A stretch of DNA of 64,000 nucleotides from Xanthomonas campestris pv. phormiicola (GCA_025666215.1 CP102593.1:4105001-4169000), one strand, 5' to 3'. Counted from the first letter of the stretch, positions 53,252-62,671 are shown. Translations and numbers: made by a program. Notes: a model not told the origin generated them from the sequence alone.

Positions 53252-53836
53252 ATGCCCCCTTCCAGCCATCGCCTTCCCGCCCTGCTCCTGCTGGCAGCGC
53301 TGCTGGCCGCGACCCGCATCAACCACTTCGGCGCGATTCCGGACGCCTCCTGGGCGGTGTTCTTCGTCGGCGGCTTCTACCTGCGCGGCTGGACCCGCTG
53401 GGCGTTCCCGGGGCTGATGGCGCTGGCGGTGCTGGTCGACTACCTGGTGATCCGCAGCCAGGGCCTGGACTTCTGGCAGCACTACTGCGTGTCGCCGGCG
53501 TACTGGTGCCTGATCCCGGCCTACTTAGCGCTGTGGGCGGGCGGCAGCTGGCTGGCGCGGCGCTACCGCGGCGCCGACTGGCGCGCGCTGGGCCTGACCG
53601 CGGCCAGCCTGGTGGTGGCGGTGGCGGTGTGCCAGCTGATCGCGCAGGGCAGCTTCTACTGGGTCAGCCGCAGCGTGCCCAACCCGACCGTCGCCGGCTG
53701 GTGGCAGAACTACAGCGACTGGCTGCTGCCCTACCTCGGCAGCGCCGCGCTGTACACCGCATTGGCCGCAGCGATCCAGGTCGGGGTCGAGCAGCTGGCG
53801 CGGCTGGGCCAGCGCGGCCAGCCCGCCGGCCACTGA
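53252..53836 (+). CDS. six-helix membrane protein, possible cobalamin-linked
   Basis: 194 residues with about six membrane segments (ALLLLAALLAATRINHFGAI, WAVFFVGGFYLRGW, FPGLMALAVLVDYLVI, YLALWAGGSWLARRY, LTAASLVVAVAVCQLIAQGS, LLPYLGSAALYTALAAAIQV). The N-terminal ATRINHFGAIPDASWAVFFVGGFYLRG resembles small membrane proteins (DUF6580-like) suggested to be S components of ECF vitamin transporters. The next gene makes adenosylcobalamin, which supports a B12 role, but this is inference from family memory and position. No energising ECF module is near. Confidence 0.7.
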   Translation: MPPSSHRLPALLLLAALLAATRINHFGAIPDASWAVFFVGGFYLRGWTRWAFPGLMALAVLVDYLVIRSQGLDFWQHYCVSPAYWCLIPAYLALWAGGSWLARRYRGADWRALGLTAASLVVAVAVCQLIAQGSFYWVSRSVPNPTVAGWWQNYSDWLLPYLGSAALYTALAAAIQVGVEQLARLGQRGQPAGH

Positions 53837-53856
53837 GCCAGGCCTGGTCGCCGGCG

Positions 53857-54411
53857 ATGGGCAATCGTCTCTCCAAGATCTACACCCGCACCGGCGACGA
53901 CGGCAGCACCGGCCTGGGCGATGGCAACCGGGTCGGCAAGGATTCGGCGCGGGTGGCCGCCTACGGCACCGTCGACGAAGCCAATTCGGCGCTCGGGGTG
54001 GTCCTGGCCAGTCCGCTCGCCGACGACGTCCGCGCCCTGCTGACCGCGATCCAGCACCAGTTGTTCGACCTGGGCGGCGAGCTGTGCATCCCCGGCCATG
54101 CCGCGATCCACGACGCCGACATCGACGCGCTCGAGCGGCACCTGGACCGCTACAACGACACCTTGCCGGCGCTGAAGGACTTCATCCTGCCGGCCGGCGG
54201 CGAGGCCGCGGCACGCTGCCATCTGGCGCGCACCATCGTGCGCCGCGCCGAACGCGAGACGGTGGCGCTGTCGCGCCAGGACGCGGTACGGCCGCAGGCG
54301 ATCCGCTACCTCAACCGTCTGTCCGACCTGCTGTTCGTGCTGGCGCGGGTGCTGGCCCGCGCCGATGGCCAGGGCGAAGTGCTGTGGCGCCACGACCGCC
54401 GCCAGGCCTGA
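53857..54411 (+). CDS. ATP:cob(I)alamin adenosyltransferase (PduO type)
   Basis: 184 residues. The PduO-type N-terminus LSKIYTRTGDDGSTGLGDGNRVGKD (about 4-28, in two blocks) binds ATP; VAAYGTVDEANSALGV follows, and the C-terminal helix has RTIVRRAERETVALSRQDAV with conserved Arg, then YLNRLSDLLFVLARVLAR. It transfers the adenosyl group from ATP to reduced cobalamin. The ATG at 53857 is the first that gives the conserved start. It lies 20 bases after the preceding membrane protein, so the two probably form an operon. Confidence 0.92.
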   Translation: MGNRLSKIYTRTGDDGSTGLGDGNRVGKDSARVAAYGTVDEANSALGVVLASPLADDVRALLTAIQHQLFDLGGELCIPGHAAIHDADIDALERHLDRYNDTLPALKDFILPAGGEAAARCHLARTIVRRAERETVALSRQDAVRPQAIRYLNRLSDLLFVLARVLARADGQGEVLWRHDRRQA

Positions 54412-54445
54412 GCGGCCGCGGCGGCGCGCGGAACGGGCGGCACGC

Positions 54446-55351
54446 ATGCTGATCTATACCCATCCCGCCTGCCTGGGCCATGAACCCGGGCCGGAGCATC
54501 CGGAGCGGCCGGAGCGCCTGCAGGCCGTCACCGCCGCGCTGCGCGAGGCGTTTCCCGACCTGGAATGGCGCGAGGCGCCGCTGGCCAAGCTCGGCGACCT
54601 GGCCCGGGTCCACGAGCGCGAACTGATCGACAACGTGCTGGCCGACATCGACGGCAAGCGCATGCTCGACGTGGACACGGTGATCTCGCCCGGCTCGCGC
54701 GCCGCCGCCCTGCGCGCCGCCGGCGCCGGGCTGGCCGCGGTGGACGCGGTGATGCGCGGCGAGACCGACACCGCCTTTTGTGCGGTACGCCCGCCCGGCC
54801 ATCACGCCACCGCCACCACCGCGATGGGCTTCTGCCTGTTCAACAACGTCGCCGTGGCCGCCGCCCACGCCCGCGACACGCATGGCCTGGAACGCATCGC
54901 CATCGTCGATTTCGATGTGCATCACGGTAATGGCACCCAGGCGATCTTCGAGCGCGATCCGCACGTGCAGTACCTGAGCACCCACCAGTCCGGGCTGTTC
55001 CCGCACTCCGGCGGGGTCCACGACCGCGGCGTCGGCAACCTGCACAACGCGCTGCTGCCGCCGGGCAGCGGCGGCTTCCGCTTCCGCAACACCTGGGCCG
55101 ACCAGATGCTGCCGCTGCTGGACGCGTTCAAGCCGCAGCTGCTGCTGATCTCGGCCGGTTTCGATGCGCATATGCGCGATCCGCTGGCCGACCTGATGCT
55201 GGACACCGAGGACTTCGGCTGGCTCACCGCCGAGCTGCGCGCGCTGGCCGAACGGCATGCGCGCGGCCGCGTGGTGTCGCTGCTGGAGGGCGGCTACGAC
55301 CTGCAGGCGCTGCGCGAATGCAGCGTCGCCCACGTCGACGCGCTGCGCTGA
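54446..55351 (+). CDS. histone deacetylase-family (acetoin utilisation-like) hydrolase
   Basis: 301 residues. The arginase/deacetylase fold is shown by the N-terminal HPACLGHEPGPEHPERPERL, the catalytic VRPPGHHATATTAMGFCLFN (about 114-133), metal ligands in IVDFDVHHGNGTQ (about 152-164), SAGFDAHMRDPL, and the final LLEGGYDLQAL. It removes acetyl or related acyl groups from an amine substrate that is not known in bacteria (candidates: acetylpolyamines, acetyl-lysine). Zinc enzyme, cytoplasmic. Confidence 0.9.
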   Translation: MLIYTHPACLGHEPGPEHPERPERLQAVTAALREAFPDLEWREAPLAKLGDLARVHERELIDNVLADIDGKRMLDVDTVISPGSRAAALRAAGAGLAAVDAVMRGETDTAFCAVRPPGHHATATTAMGFCLFNNVAVAAAHARDTHGLERIAIVDFDVHHGNGTQAIFERDPHVQYLSTHQSGLFPHSGGVHDRGVGNLHNALLPPGSGGFRFRNTWADQMLPLLDAFKPQLLLISAGFDAHMRDPLADLMLDTEDFGWLTAELRALAERHARGRVVSLLEGGYDLQALRECSVAHVDALR

Positions 55352-55460
55352 ATCCCGCCACGTCGGATGAACCCCGTCCCCTGCCCTGGGGACGCCTTCA
55401 TTGCCCCCATGCATGGGATGGGGCAAGCTAGCGGTCGTTTTAGCCCGATACCTGACGCGC

Positions 55461-57806
55461 GTGCGCCGAGCCCTCCGCCTGCTACCCCTTCCGTTCAGTA
55501 TCGCCCTCTGCCTGCCGGCGATGGCAGCCGAGAAGGCGCCCAATTGGGGCCTGTGTCCGACCCCGGACGTGCTGCCCAAGTTCGACGACGCGCCCAAGGT
55601 CGACCCGAAACTGGCGGCCATACGCGACCAGCAGCCGACCGACATCGAAGGCGACAAGCTGTCGGGCACCACGACCGTCCCGAACTACGTCGGCAACGTC
55701 GCGCTCAAGCGCGGCGACCAGTTCATGGGCACCGACAACCTGCGCGTGGACACGGAGACCGGCAACTACGTCGCCGAAGGTCACGTGCGCTACCAGGATT
55801 CGTCGATCCGCCTGGTCGCCGACCGCGCCGAGGGCAACCAGGACACCGACACCCACAAGATCACCAACATCCGCTACCAGCTGATCGAACGGCGCGGCAA
55901 CGGCAGGGCCGACTCGGTGGATCTGCAGGGCGCGCTGGGGCAGATGCACCGCTCCACCTACACCACCTGCGATCCTTCGCAAGTGGTATGGCAACTGCAC
56001 GCGCCGGAGATCGACGTCGACAACGACGAGGGCTTCGGTACCGCGCGCAATGCGATCCTGAAGATCTACAACGTGCCGATCCTGTACGCGCCGTGGTTCA
56101 AGTTCCCGATCGACGATCGCCGCACCAGCGGCTTCCTGTTCCCGGCGATCGGTTTCTCCGGGCGCAACGGTTTCGACTACCTGCAGCCGTATTACCTGAA
56201 CCTGGCACCGAACTACGACGCCACCCTCTACCCGCGCTACATGAGCGCACGCGGCTTCATGCTCGGCGCCGAATTCCGCTATCTGTACGACGGCGGCAAG
56301 GGCCAGATCGAAACGACCTACATGCCCGACGATCAGTTGCGCGACAAGGACCGCGGCAAGTTCGAATACCAGGGCTACCACAACCTGGATTCGCACTGGC
56401 AGGCGCGCGCCTCCATCGCCTGGGTCAGCGACGAGCGCTACACGGAAGACTTTTCCAACCGCCTGCTCGGCACCTCGGTCACCAACCTGCAGAGCACGAT
56501 CGGCATCTACGGCACCGGCAACACCTGGACCGCCGGGTTGATGGCCGATCGCTGGCAACTGACCGACTACACCCTGACCGAGTCCTCGCTGCCGTACAAC
56601 CGCCAGCCGCGCGCCTTCTTCAACTGGGACCAGGCCTTCGGCAACTGGTTCGAAGCCGGCATCTACAGCGAGGCGGTGCGCTTCGTGCACGACGACATCC
56701 ACGTCAAGGACGCGCTGTACGAGCGCACCGGCGTGGTCACCGAAGAACCGGGCGGCAGCCGCCTGGACCTCAAGCCCTACATCTCGATGCCGCTGGCCGG
56801 CGCCGCGTGGTTCCTCAAGCCGACCCTGGCCTGGCGCTACACCGCCTACCAGCTGGACAAGGACCTGGCCACGACGCTGGGCGGCGACACCTCGCCCTCG
56901 CGCAGCCTGCCGATCGCCACGGTCGATGCCGGCGTGTACTTCGATCGCGACACCAAGTTCGGCGACACCAACTATCTACAGACCCTGGAGCCCCGGCTGT
57001 TCTACCTGTACACGCCGTACCGCAACCAGGACGACCTGCCGATCTTCGACACGCGCGAATTCACCTTCAGCTGGGGCCAGCTGTTCCGCGACTCGCGCTA
57101 CACCGGCGCCGATCGCCAGAACGACGCCAACCAGCTGACCATGGCCGTCAGTTCGCGCCTGCTGCGCCAGGACGACGGCAAGGAAAAGCTGTCGGTCAGC
57201 CTCGGCCAGATCCTGTACTTCAGCGACTCCAAGGTCAGCCTGCCCAACAGCGACACCACCATCGAGCAGGGCAAGTCGGCCTGGGTCGCCGACGCCAACT
57301 ACATGATCAACGACCGCTGGACGCTGGGCACCACCTACCAGTGGGATCCCAAGTACCGGCGCAAGGACCTGGCCAGTTTCCGCACCCGCTACCTGCTGCC
57401 GGACGACGGCATCATCAACGTCAGCTACCGCTTCCGCCGCGACCTGCTGGAGCAGACCGACGTGTCGGTGCTGTATCCGATCAACCCGACCTGGAGCCTG
57501 GTCGGGCGCCACTACTATTCGCTGGCAGACAGCAAGCCGCTGGAAATCATCGCCGGCGTGCAGTGGGACAGTTGCTGCCTGGCGGTGCGCGCATTGGCGC
57601 GGCGCTACATCCGCAATCGCACTGGTGACATGGGCACCGCGTTCCAGATCGAATTTGTCTTGAAGGGACTCTCCTCGCTTGGCCAGGACACGGACCGCGT
57701 TCTGCGCCGTGCTATTCTCGGCTACAACCGCGACGACCTGTACTTGGTCCCGCCCAGCAACACCACGACCGATCCGGACGCTTACGATCCGAACCTGATT
57801 CCATGA
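55461..57806 (+). CDS. lptD: LPS-assembly outer membrane protein LptD
   Basis: 781 residues from the GTG that begins MRRALRLLPLPFSIALCLPA; ATG at 55413 and TTG at 55401 are in frame but give a poor signal sequence. The signal peptide ends AMAAEK. After it the OstA-type domain (VALKRGDQFMGTDNLRVDTETGNYVAEGHVRYQD, about 85-118 by eye) continues into the 26-strand barrel with ADANYMINDRWTLGTTYQWD and AVRALARRYIRNRTGD. Conserved Cys occur as CPT (near 30), TTCD, and SCC near the end, allowing the known disulphides. It inserts LPS into the outer membrane with LptE. First gene of an operon with surA. Confidence 0.96.
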   Translation: MRRALRLLPLPFSIALCLPAMAAEKAPNWGLCPTPDVLPKFDDAPKVDPKLAAIRDQQPTDIEGDKLSGTTTVPNYVGNVALKRGDQFMGTDNLRVDTETGNYVAEGHVRYQDSSIRLVADRAEGNQDTDTHKITNIRYQLIERRGNGRADSVDLQGALGQMHRSTYTTCDPSQVVWQLHAPEIDVDNDEGFGTARNAILKIYNVPILYAPWFKFPIDDRRTSGFLFPAIGFSGRNGFDYLQPYYLNLAPNYDATLYPRYMSARGFMLGAEFRYLYDGGKGQIETTYMPDDQLRDKDRGKFEYQGYHNLDSHWQARASIAWVSDERYTEDFSNRLLGTSVTNLQSTIGIYGTGNTWTAGLMADRWQLTDYTLTESSLPYNRQPRAFFNWDQAFGNWFEAGIYSEAVRFVHDDIHVKDALYERTGVVTEEPGGSRLDLKPYISMPLAGAAWFLKPTLAWRYTAYQLDKDLATTLGGDTSPSRSLPIATVDAGVYFDRDTKFGDTNYLQTLEPRLFYLYTPYRNQDDLPIFDTREFTFSWGQLFRDSRYTGADRQNDANQLTMAVSSRLLRQDDGKEKLSVSLGQILYFSDSKVSLPNSDTTIEQGKSAWVADANYMINDRWTLGTTYQWDPKYRRKDLASFRTRYLLPDDGIINVSYRFRRDLLEQTDVSVLYPINPTWSLVGRHYYSLADSKPLEIIAGVQWDSCCLAVRALARRYIRNRTGDMGTAFQIEFVLKGLSSLGQDTDRVLRRAILGYNRDDLYLVPPSNTTTDPDAYDPNLIP

Positions 57807-59179
57807 CCAATACCCTCTCCGCTTTCCTCGTCACCTTGCTGGCGATCGCCGGCGTGTCCGCTCCGGCGGCCGCGCAACAAACCCAACCACTGGACCGCAT
57901 CGCTGCGGTCGTCGACGAGGATGTCGTCCTGCAGAGCGAACTGGATCGGGCCGTTCGCAACGTGAAGGCGCAGTATGCCGGCCGCGAAGCGCAGCTGCCG
58001 CCGGACAACGTGCTGCAACGCCAGGTGCTCGAGCGCCTGGTGCTGGTCAAGTTGCAGGTGGCGCGCGCCAACAGCACCGGGATCCGCGTCGGCGACGATG
58101 AACTGAACCGCGCCATCGGCAGCATCGCCCAGCAGAACGGCACCGATGTCGACGGCCTGCGCAAGAAGCTCGCCGCCGACGGCATGGCGTTCGACGACTT
58201 CCGCAACTCGGTGCGCGACGAGATCACCGTGCAGCGCCTGCGCCAGAGCTTCGCGCAGAGTCGCATCAACGTCAGCGAGAGCGAAGTGGATGCGGCGCTG
58301 GCGCAGCAGGTCACCACCGGCGCCCAGTACCACCTGGCGCACATCCTGGTCGGCCTGCCGGAAGGCGCCACCGCCGACCAGATCAAGACCGGCCAGAGCA
58401 AGATCGACGGGGTCAAGACCCTGATCGACAAGGGCGAGATCGATTTCAGCGCGGCTGCGGTGCGCTATTCCGACAGCCCCAACGCACTGGAAGGCGGCGA
58501 CCTCGGCTGGCGCAGCCTGGACGAGATCCCGAACGCCTTCGCGCAGCTGATCCGCGACATGAAGCCGGGCCAGGTCGCCGGCCCGCTGCGCGGCCCCAGC
58601 GGCTTCCAGCTGCTGAAGCTGGTCGAGATCCGCGATGCCTCGGCCAATCCGGAAAAGAAGACGGTCACCGAGTACCACGCCCGCCACATCCTGATCCGCG
58701 TCAACGAGGCGCAGCCGGATGCGGCCGCCAAGGCCAAGATCGAGACCCTGCGCGCGCGCATCGCCGGCGGTGCCGACTTCCAGGCCGTGGCCAAGGAGTC
58801 CTCCGACGACGCCAACAGCCGTGGCCAGGGCGGCGATCTGGGCTGGTTCCCGGCCGACGCGTTCGGCCCGGACTTCGGCCACCAGATCGAAGGCCTGAGC
58901 GACAACCAGATCTCGCAGCCGTTCCGCACCGAGGCCGGCTGGCACATCGTGCAGCGCGTGGCCACGCGCCAGACCGACGTGACCAGCGACACCCAGCGCG
59001 CCCAGGTCCGCGAGACCATCGGCCGCCGCAAGCTGGAGGAGGAGTACAACCGCTTCCTGCAGGAAATGCGCGGCGAAGCCTATGTGAACCTGCGTGTCGG
59101 TGGTGCCGAAAATGCCGCGCCGGCCGCCGACGCCACCGCGCCGGCGGCAACGCCGGCACCGGCTTCCACCAAGCCGTAA
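57803..59179 (+). CDS. surA: periplasmic chaperone and peptidyl-prolyl isomerase SurA
   Basis: 458 residues. Signal peptide LSAFLVTLLAIAGVSAPAAAQ; the SurA N-domain starts LDRIAAVVDEDVVLQSELDR. Two parvulin domains follow: one from about 173 (AQYHLAHILVGLPEGA...FSAAAVRYSD...GGDLGWRSLDEIP), the second from about 290 (TEYHARHILIRVNEAQ...GGDLGWFPADAF). It ends in a Pro/Ala-rich low-complexity tail. It guides outer membrane proteins, including LptD, through the periplasm. The start overlaps the lptD stop by four bases. Confidence 0.96.
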   Translation: MTNTLSAFLVTLLAIAGVSAPAAAQQTQPLDRIAAVVDEDVVLQSELDRAVRNVKAQYAGREAQLPPDNVLQRQVLERLVLVKLQVARANSTGIRVGDDELNRAIGSIAQQNGTDVDGLRKKLAADGMAFDDFRNSVRDEITVQRLRQSFAQSRINVSESEVDAALAQQVTTGAQYHLAHILVGLPEGATADQIKTGQSKIDGVKTLIDKGEIDFSAAAVRYSDSPNALEGGDLGWRSLDEIPNAFAQLIRDMKPGQVAGPLRGPSGFQLLKLVEIRDASANPEKKTVTEYHARHILIRVNEAQPDAAAKAKIETLRARIAGGADFQAVAKESSDDANSRGQGGDLGWFPADAFGPDFGHQIEGLSDNQISQPFRTEAGWHIVQRVATRQTDVTSDTQRAQVRETIGRRKLEEEYNRFLQEMRGEAYVNLRVGGAENAAPAADATAPAATPAPASTKP

Positions 59180-59182
59180 GCC

Positions 59183-60160
59183 GTGCTGCCCTCGCTCGCG
59201 CTGGTGCCGGGCGAGCCGTCCGGGATCGGCCCGGAACTGTGCGTGCGGCTGGCGCAACAGCCGCGCCGCGACTGCCAGCTGCTGGCCTTCGCCGATCCGG
59301 ACACCTTGCGCGCCGCCGCCGCGGCGCTGTTGCTGCCGCTGCAGCTGCTTCCCGAATCCGCCCCCGCCCTGGTTCCCGGCGACCTGCGCCTGCGCGCGGT
59401 CGGCAATGCGCGGCCCAGCCGTTTCGGGCACACCGAACCGGCCAATGCCGCCGCCGTGATCGGCGCGCTCACCCAGGCCGCAGACGCCTGCCTGCGCGGC
59501 GAACTGGCCGGCCTGGTCACCGGCCCGGTGCACAAGGCGGCGATCAACGACGGCGGCATCGCCTACACCGGCACCACCGAACTGCTCGCCCGCCACGCCG
59601 GGTGCGAGGTGGTGATGATGCTGGCCAACGACATCGTGCGCGTGGCCCTGGCCACCACCCATCTGCCGTTGCGCGCGGTCGCCGATGCCCTGACGCCGGC
59701 GCTGCTGGAACGCTGCCTGCGCATCGTCCACGCCGCGCTGCGCAGCGAATTCGGCATCGCCGCGCCGGTCATCGCGGTGCTCGGGCTGAATCCGCACGCC
59801 GGCGAAGACGGCCACCTGGGCCGCGAGGAAATCGAGGTGATGGCGCCGGTGCTGGACGCCTTGCGCGGCGAAGGCATGCGCCTGGTCGGCCCGCTGCCGG
59901 CCGATACCGCCTTCCTGCCGCAGAAACTGGCCGGCGTCGACACGGTGCTGGCGATGTACCACGACCAGGGCCTGCCGGTGCTCAAGTACAGCGGCTTCGA
60001 GCAGGCGGTGAACCTGACCCTGGGCCTGCCCTACCCGCGCGTGGCGGTCGACCACGGCACCGCGCTGGAGCTGGCCGGGCGCGGCATCGCCGATCCGTCC
60101 AGCCTGTTCGCCGCGGTCGCGCAGTGCGCGCAATTGGCTACACGCAAGGCGCTTGCGTAG
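59183..60160 (+). CDS. pdxA: 4-hydroxythreonine-4-phosphate dehydrogenase
   Basis: 325 residues from GTG three bases after the surA stop. It starts LALVPGEPSGIGPELCVRLA (about 5-24), typical of PdxA. Metal ligands include the His in TGPVHKAAINDGG, the His in LGLNPHAGEDGHLG and the His in TVLAMYHDQGLPVLKY, followed by VAVDHGTALELAGRG. It oxidises 4-phosphohydroxythreonine in pyridoxal-phosphate synthesis. In many gammaproteobacteria surA-pdxA-rsmA-apaG-apaH form one cluster, as here. Confidence 0.96.
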   Translation: MLPSLALVPGEPSGIGPELCVRLAQQPRRDCQLLAFADPDTLRAAAAALLLPLQLLPESAPALVPGDLRLRAVGNARPSRFGHTEPANAAAVIGALTQAADACLRGELAGLVTGPVHKAAINDGGIAYTGTTELLARHAGCEVVMMLANDIVRVALATTHLPLRAVADALTPALLERCLRIVHAALRSEFGIAAPVIAVLGLNPHAGEDGHLGREEIEVMAPVLDALRGEGMRLVGPLPADTAFLPQKLAGVDTVLAMYHDQGLPVLKYSGFEQAVNLTLGLPYPRVAVDHGTALELAGRGIADPSSLFAAVAQCAQLATRKALA

Positions 60161-60218
60161 CAGCGGCTGCAGGTGGCCTCGGGCCATCGGCCGCGAAAAA
60201 GGTTTCCCGCTAGAGCTT

Positions 60219-60245
60219 CGTCGCGGCGCAAGCCGCTCCTGCAGG
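60219..60245. repeat. degenerate REP-like arm between pdxA and rsmA
   Basis: GTCGCGGCGCAAGCCGCTCC followed by TGCAGG, a changed form of the GTCGCGACTGAAGTCGCTCC arm. It sits 45-70 bases before the rsmA start. Confidence 0.5.
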
Positions 60246-60288
60246 GCCCGCGCGCGCCATCCCGGCCGCATCCCGATAAGATGCCCGC

Positions 60289-61083
60289 ATGACTTCCTAT
60301 TCCGGCTTCAGCGCCCCGGCCAAGAAATCGCTTGGCCAGCACTTCCTCAGCGACCGCCACTACATCGACAGCATCGTGCGCGCGGTGAATCCCAAGCCCG
60401 ACGACCTGCTGGTCGAGATCGGCCCCGGCCAGGGCGCGATCACCTTCCCGCTGCTGCGCCGCCACGGCCGCCTGACCGTGATCGAATTCGACCGCGACCT
60501 GATCGCGCCGCTGACCGCCGCGGCGGAAGGGGTCGGCGCACTGACCATCCTCAACCGCGACGTGCTGTCGGTGGATTTCGCCGAACTGGCCGGCGACGGC
60601 CGCATCCGCCTGGTCGGCAACCTGCCCTACAACATCTCCTCGCCGATCCTGTTCCATGCGCTGGACCATGCCGCGGCGATCGCCGACATGCACTTCATGC
60701 TGCAGAAGGAAGTGGTCGACCGCATGGCCGCGGGACCGGGCAGCAAGGTCTACGGCCGGCTCAGCGTGATGCTGCAGGCGTACTGCGAGGTGACCTCGCT
60801 GTTCGTGGTGCCGCCGGGCGCGTTCCGGCCGCCGCCGAAGGTGGATTCGGCGGTGGTGCGGCTGGTGCCGCATGCGCCGCAGGACATCGGCATCGCCGAC
60901 CGGCGGCGCTTCGCCGACGTGGTGCGCGCGGCGTTCGGGCAGCGCCGCAAGACCTTGCGCAATGCACTGGGCGGGGTCTGCGATGCGGCCCAGTTCGAGG
61001 CCGCCGGGGTACGCCCGGATGCGCGTGCCGAGCAGCTGGAAGTGGCCGATTTCGTGCGCCTGGCCAACGTCGCGCAGGCCTGA
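60289..61083 (+). CDS. rsmA: 16S rRNA N6,N6-dimethyladenosine transferase
   Basis: 264 residues, also known as KsgA. PAKKSLGQHFLSDRHYIDSI (about 11-30) is the typical N-terminus; the SAM site is LVEIGPGQGAITFPLL (about 41-56). VGNLPYNISSPILFHAL (about 107-123) is the NLPY active site, and KVYGRLSVMLQAYCEV and PPGAFRPPPKVDSAVVRL follow. It dimethylates A1518 and A1519 of 16S rRNA. The start ATG at 60289 lies 128 bases from pdxA; part of that gap is a degenerate REP. Confidence 0.96.
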   Translation: MTSYSGFSAPAKKSLGQHFLSDRHYIDSIVRAVNPKPDDLLVEIGPGQGAITFPLLRRHGRLTVIEFDRDLIAPLTAAAEGVGALTILNRDVLSVDFAELAGDGRIRLVGNLPYNISSPILFHALDHAAAIADMHFMLQKEVVDRMAAGPGSKVYGRLSVMLQAYCEVTSLFVVPPGAFRPPPKVDSAVVRLVPHAPQDIGIADRRRFADVVRAAFGQRRKTLRNALGGVCDAAQFEAAGVRPDARAEQLEVADFVRLANVAQA

Positions 61084-61278
61084 GCGGGACCCGCCCGCGC
61101 GGCACGGCACGTTCCCGCATCCATCCGCGCCGCGCGCACGCCACGAACGCAAATACCGACATCGCATCGCGCTCGAACGCAGCACATGCGGCATCCGCCG
61201 CTCGCGCGCGCCGCCTGCGGCACGCTCGTAGACAGGTCGCCGTCCATTCCGGCACCGGCTTTGCTTACACTGTGGGGC

Positions 61279-61662
61279 ATGAACGATGACGCCCCCTATC
61301 GGATCGAGGTCGAAGTGTCGCCCCGGTTCCTCGACGACCAATCGGCGCCGGAGGACGGACGCTACGCGTTCGCCTACACCATCCGCATCCACAACCGCGG
61401 CCGCGTCGCCGCGCGGCTGATCGCCCGGCATTGGGAAATCACCGACGGCAACGGCCGCGTGGAGCGCGTGGACGGCGACGGCGTGGTCGGCGAACAGCCG
61501 CGCCTGCGTCCCGGCGAGGACTTCCGCTACACCTCCGGGCTGATGCTGGAAACCGAGCACGGCACGATGCGCGGCCACTACGACATGGAAGCCGACGACG
61601 GCACCCATTTCGTCGCCCCGGTCGCCCCGTTCGTGCTGACCGTGCCGCGGACCCTGCACTGA
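61279..61662 (+). CDS. apaG: ApaG family protein
   Basis: 127 residues. The whole protein is the single ApaG beta-sandwich: [60 protein letters not shown], the binding-loop SGEHF-equivalent [20 protein letters not shown] and the end [10 protein letters not shown]. Its exact job is unsettled; in E. coli its loss affects Co2+ resistance. A TACACT box precedes the start. It neighbours apaH (11 bases). Confidence 0.94.
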   Translation: MNDDAPYRIEVEVSPRFLDDQSAPEDGRYAFAYTIRIHNRGRVAARLIARHWEITDGNGRVERVDGDGVVGEQPRLRPGEDFRYTSGLMLETEHGTMRGHYDMEADDGTHFVAPVAPFVLTVPRTLH

Positions 61663-61672
61663 TGGCGTCGGC

Positions 61673-62602
61673 ATGAGCGTGTGGGCCATCGGCGACCTGC
61701 AGGGTTGCTACGACATCACCCAGCGGTTGCTGGAAAAGATCCGCTTCGACCCGGCGGTGGACCGGCTGTGGTTCTGCGGCGACCTGGTCAACCGCGGCGG
61801 GCAGTCGCTGGAAACCCTGCGCCTGGTGCATTCGCTGCGCGAATACAGCGTGGTGGTGCTGGGCAACCACGACCTGTCGCTGCTGGCGATCGGCGAACGC
61901 AGCCTGGACGAGCAGCGCAAGGTCAACCCGGACCTGCAGCGCATCGTGCTGGCCGAGGACCGCGACGAACTGCTGACCTGGCTGCGCATGCAGAAGCTGC
62001 TGCACGCCGACCGCGAACTGGGCTGGATGATGATCCACGCCGGCCTGGCGCCGAAATGGACCACCACCCTGGCCGAGAAGCATGCGCGCGAGGTCGAGCA
62101 GCAATTGCACGGCGGCGGCTACCGCAAGCTGTTCCGCAACATGTACGGCGACCGCCCGGCCTGGTCGCCGGGGCTGACCGGCTACGACCGCTCGCGCGCG
62201 ATCATCAACCTGTTCACCCGCGCCCGCTACTGCACCCCGCGCGGACGCATCGCGATCGAGGAGAAAGGCACGCCGGGCACCCAGGCGCAGGGCCTGTATC
62301 CGTGGTTCGAGGTGCCGGGCCGGGTCGAGCGCGACCTGAAGATCGTCTGCGGCCACTGGTCGACGCTGGGCCTGACCATCACCCAGGGCGTGCACGCCAT
62401 CGACACCGGCGCGGTGTGGGGCGGCAAGCTCACCGCGCTGCGGCTGGACGGCGAAGACCTGCAGGTGGTGCAGGTGCCGGGACGCCCGGTCGAAGGCCCG
62501 CCGCCGGTGCCGCGCGCGCGGCCGCCGCGGCGCAGGTCCGGCGGTGGGCGTAGCGCGGGTGGTGGTGGTGCCACTACACCGCCGCCGCCCACTCAGGACT
62601 GA
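61673..62602 (+). CDS. apaH: symmetrical bis(5'-nucleosyl)-tetraphosphatase
   Basis: 309 residues. Phosphoesterase motifs: AIGDLQGCYD (about 5-14), FCGDLVNRGGQSLETLRLV, VVVLGNHDLSLLAIG, and MMIHAGLAPKW with the late CGHWSTLGL. It splits Ap4A into two ADP. The last 35 residues (GRPVEGPPPVPRARPPRRRS and a Gly/Pro tail) are a low-complexity extension not found in the E. coli enzyme. ATG at 61673, 11 bases after the apaG stop. Confidence 0.96.
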   Translation: MSVWAIGDLQGCYDITQRLLEKIRFDPAVDRLWFCGDLVNRGGQSLETLRLVHSLREYSVVVLGNHDLSLLAIGERSLDEQRKVNPDLQRIVLAEDRDELLTWLRMQKLLHADRELGWMMIHAGLAPKWTTTLAEKHAREVEQQLHGGGYRKLFRNMYGDRPAWSPGLTGYDRSRAIINLFTRARYCTPRGRIAIEEKGTPGTQAQGLYPWFEVPGRVERDLKIVCGHWSTLGLTITQGVHAIDTGAVWGGKLTALRLDGEDLQVVQVPGRPVEGPPPVPRARPPRRRSGGGRSAGGGGATTPPPPTQD

Positions 62603-62641
62603 CAGACCTGTCTGAAGCATTTCGGTCGCGATGGATGCTGT

Positions 62642-62671
62642 TTGTGGGAGCGACTGAAGCCGCTCCCACAA
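62642..62671. repeat. REP-like hairpin between convergent apaH and folA
   Basis: Perfect 11-bp stem TTGTGGGAGCG/CGCTCCCACAA with an 8-base loop ACTGAAGC. The outer part is the REP arm, with the core halved. It may end transcripts from both sides. Confidence 0.8.

Noticed and set aside
55401..55460. Longer LptD starting at TTG 55401 or ATG 55413
   Set aside because: Adds a hydrophobic but non-signal-like segment before the real signal peptide; the GTG at 55461 gives a compact RR-led signal sequence as in Xanthomonas LptD.
57782..60271. 829-codon minus-strand open frame opposite surA and pdxA
   Set aside because: Antisense shadow of well-defined genes.
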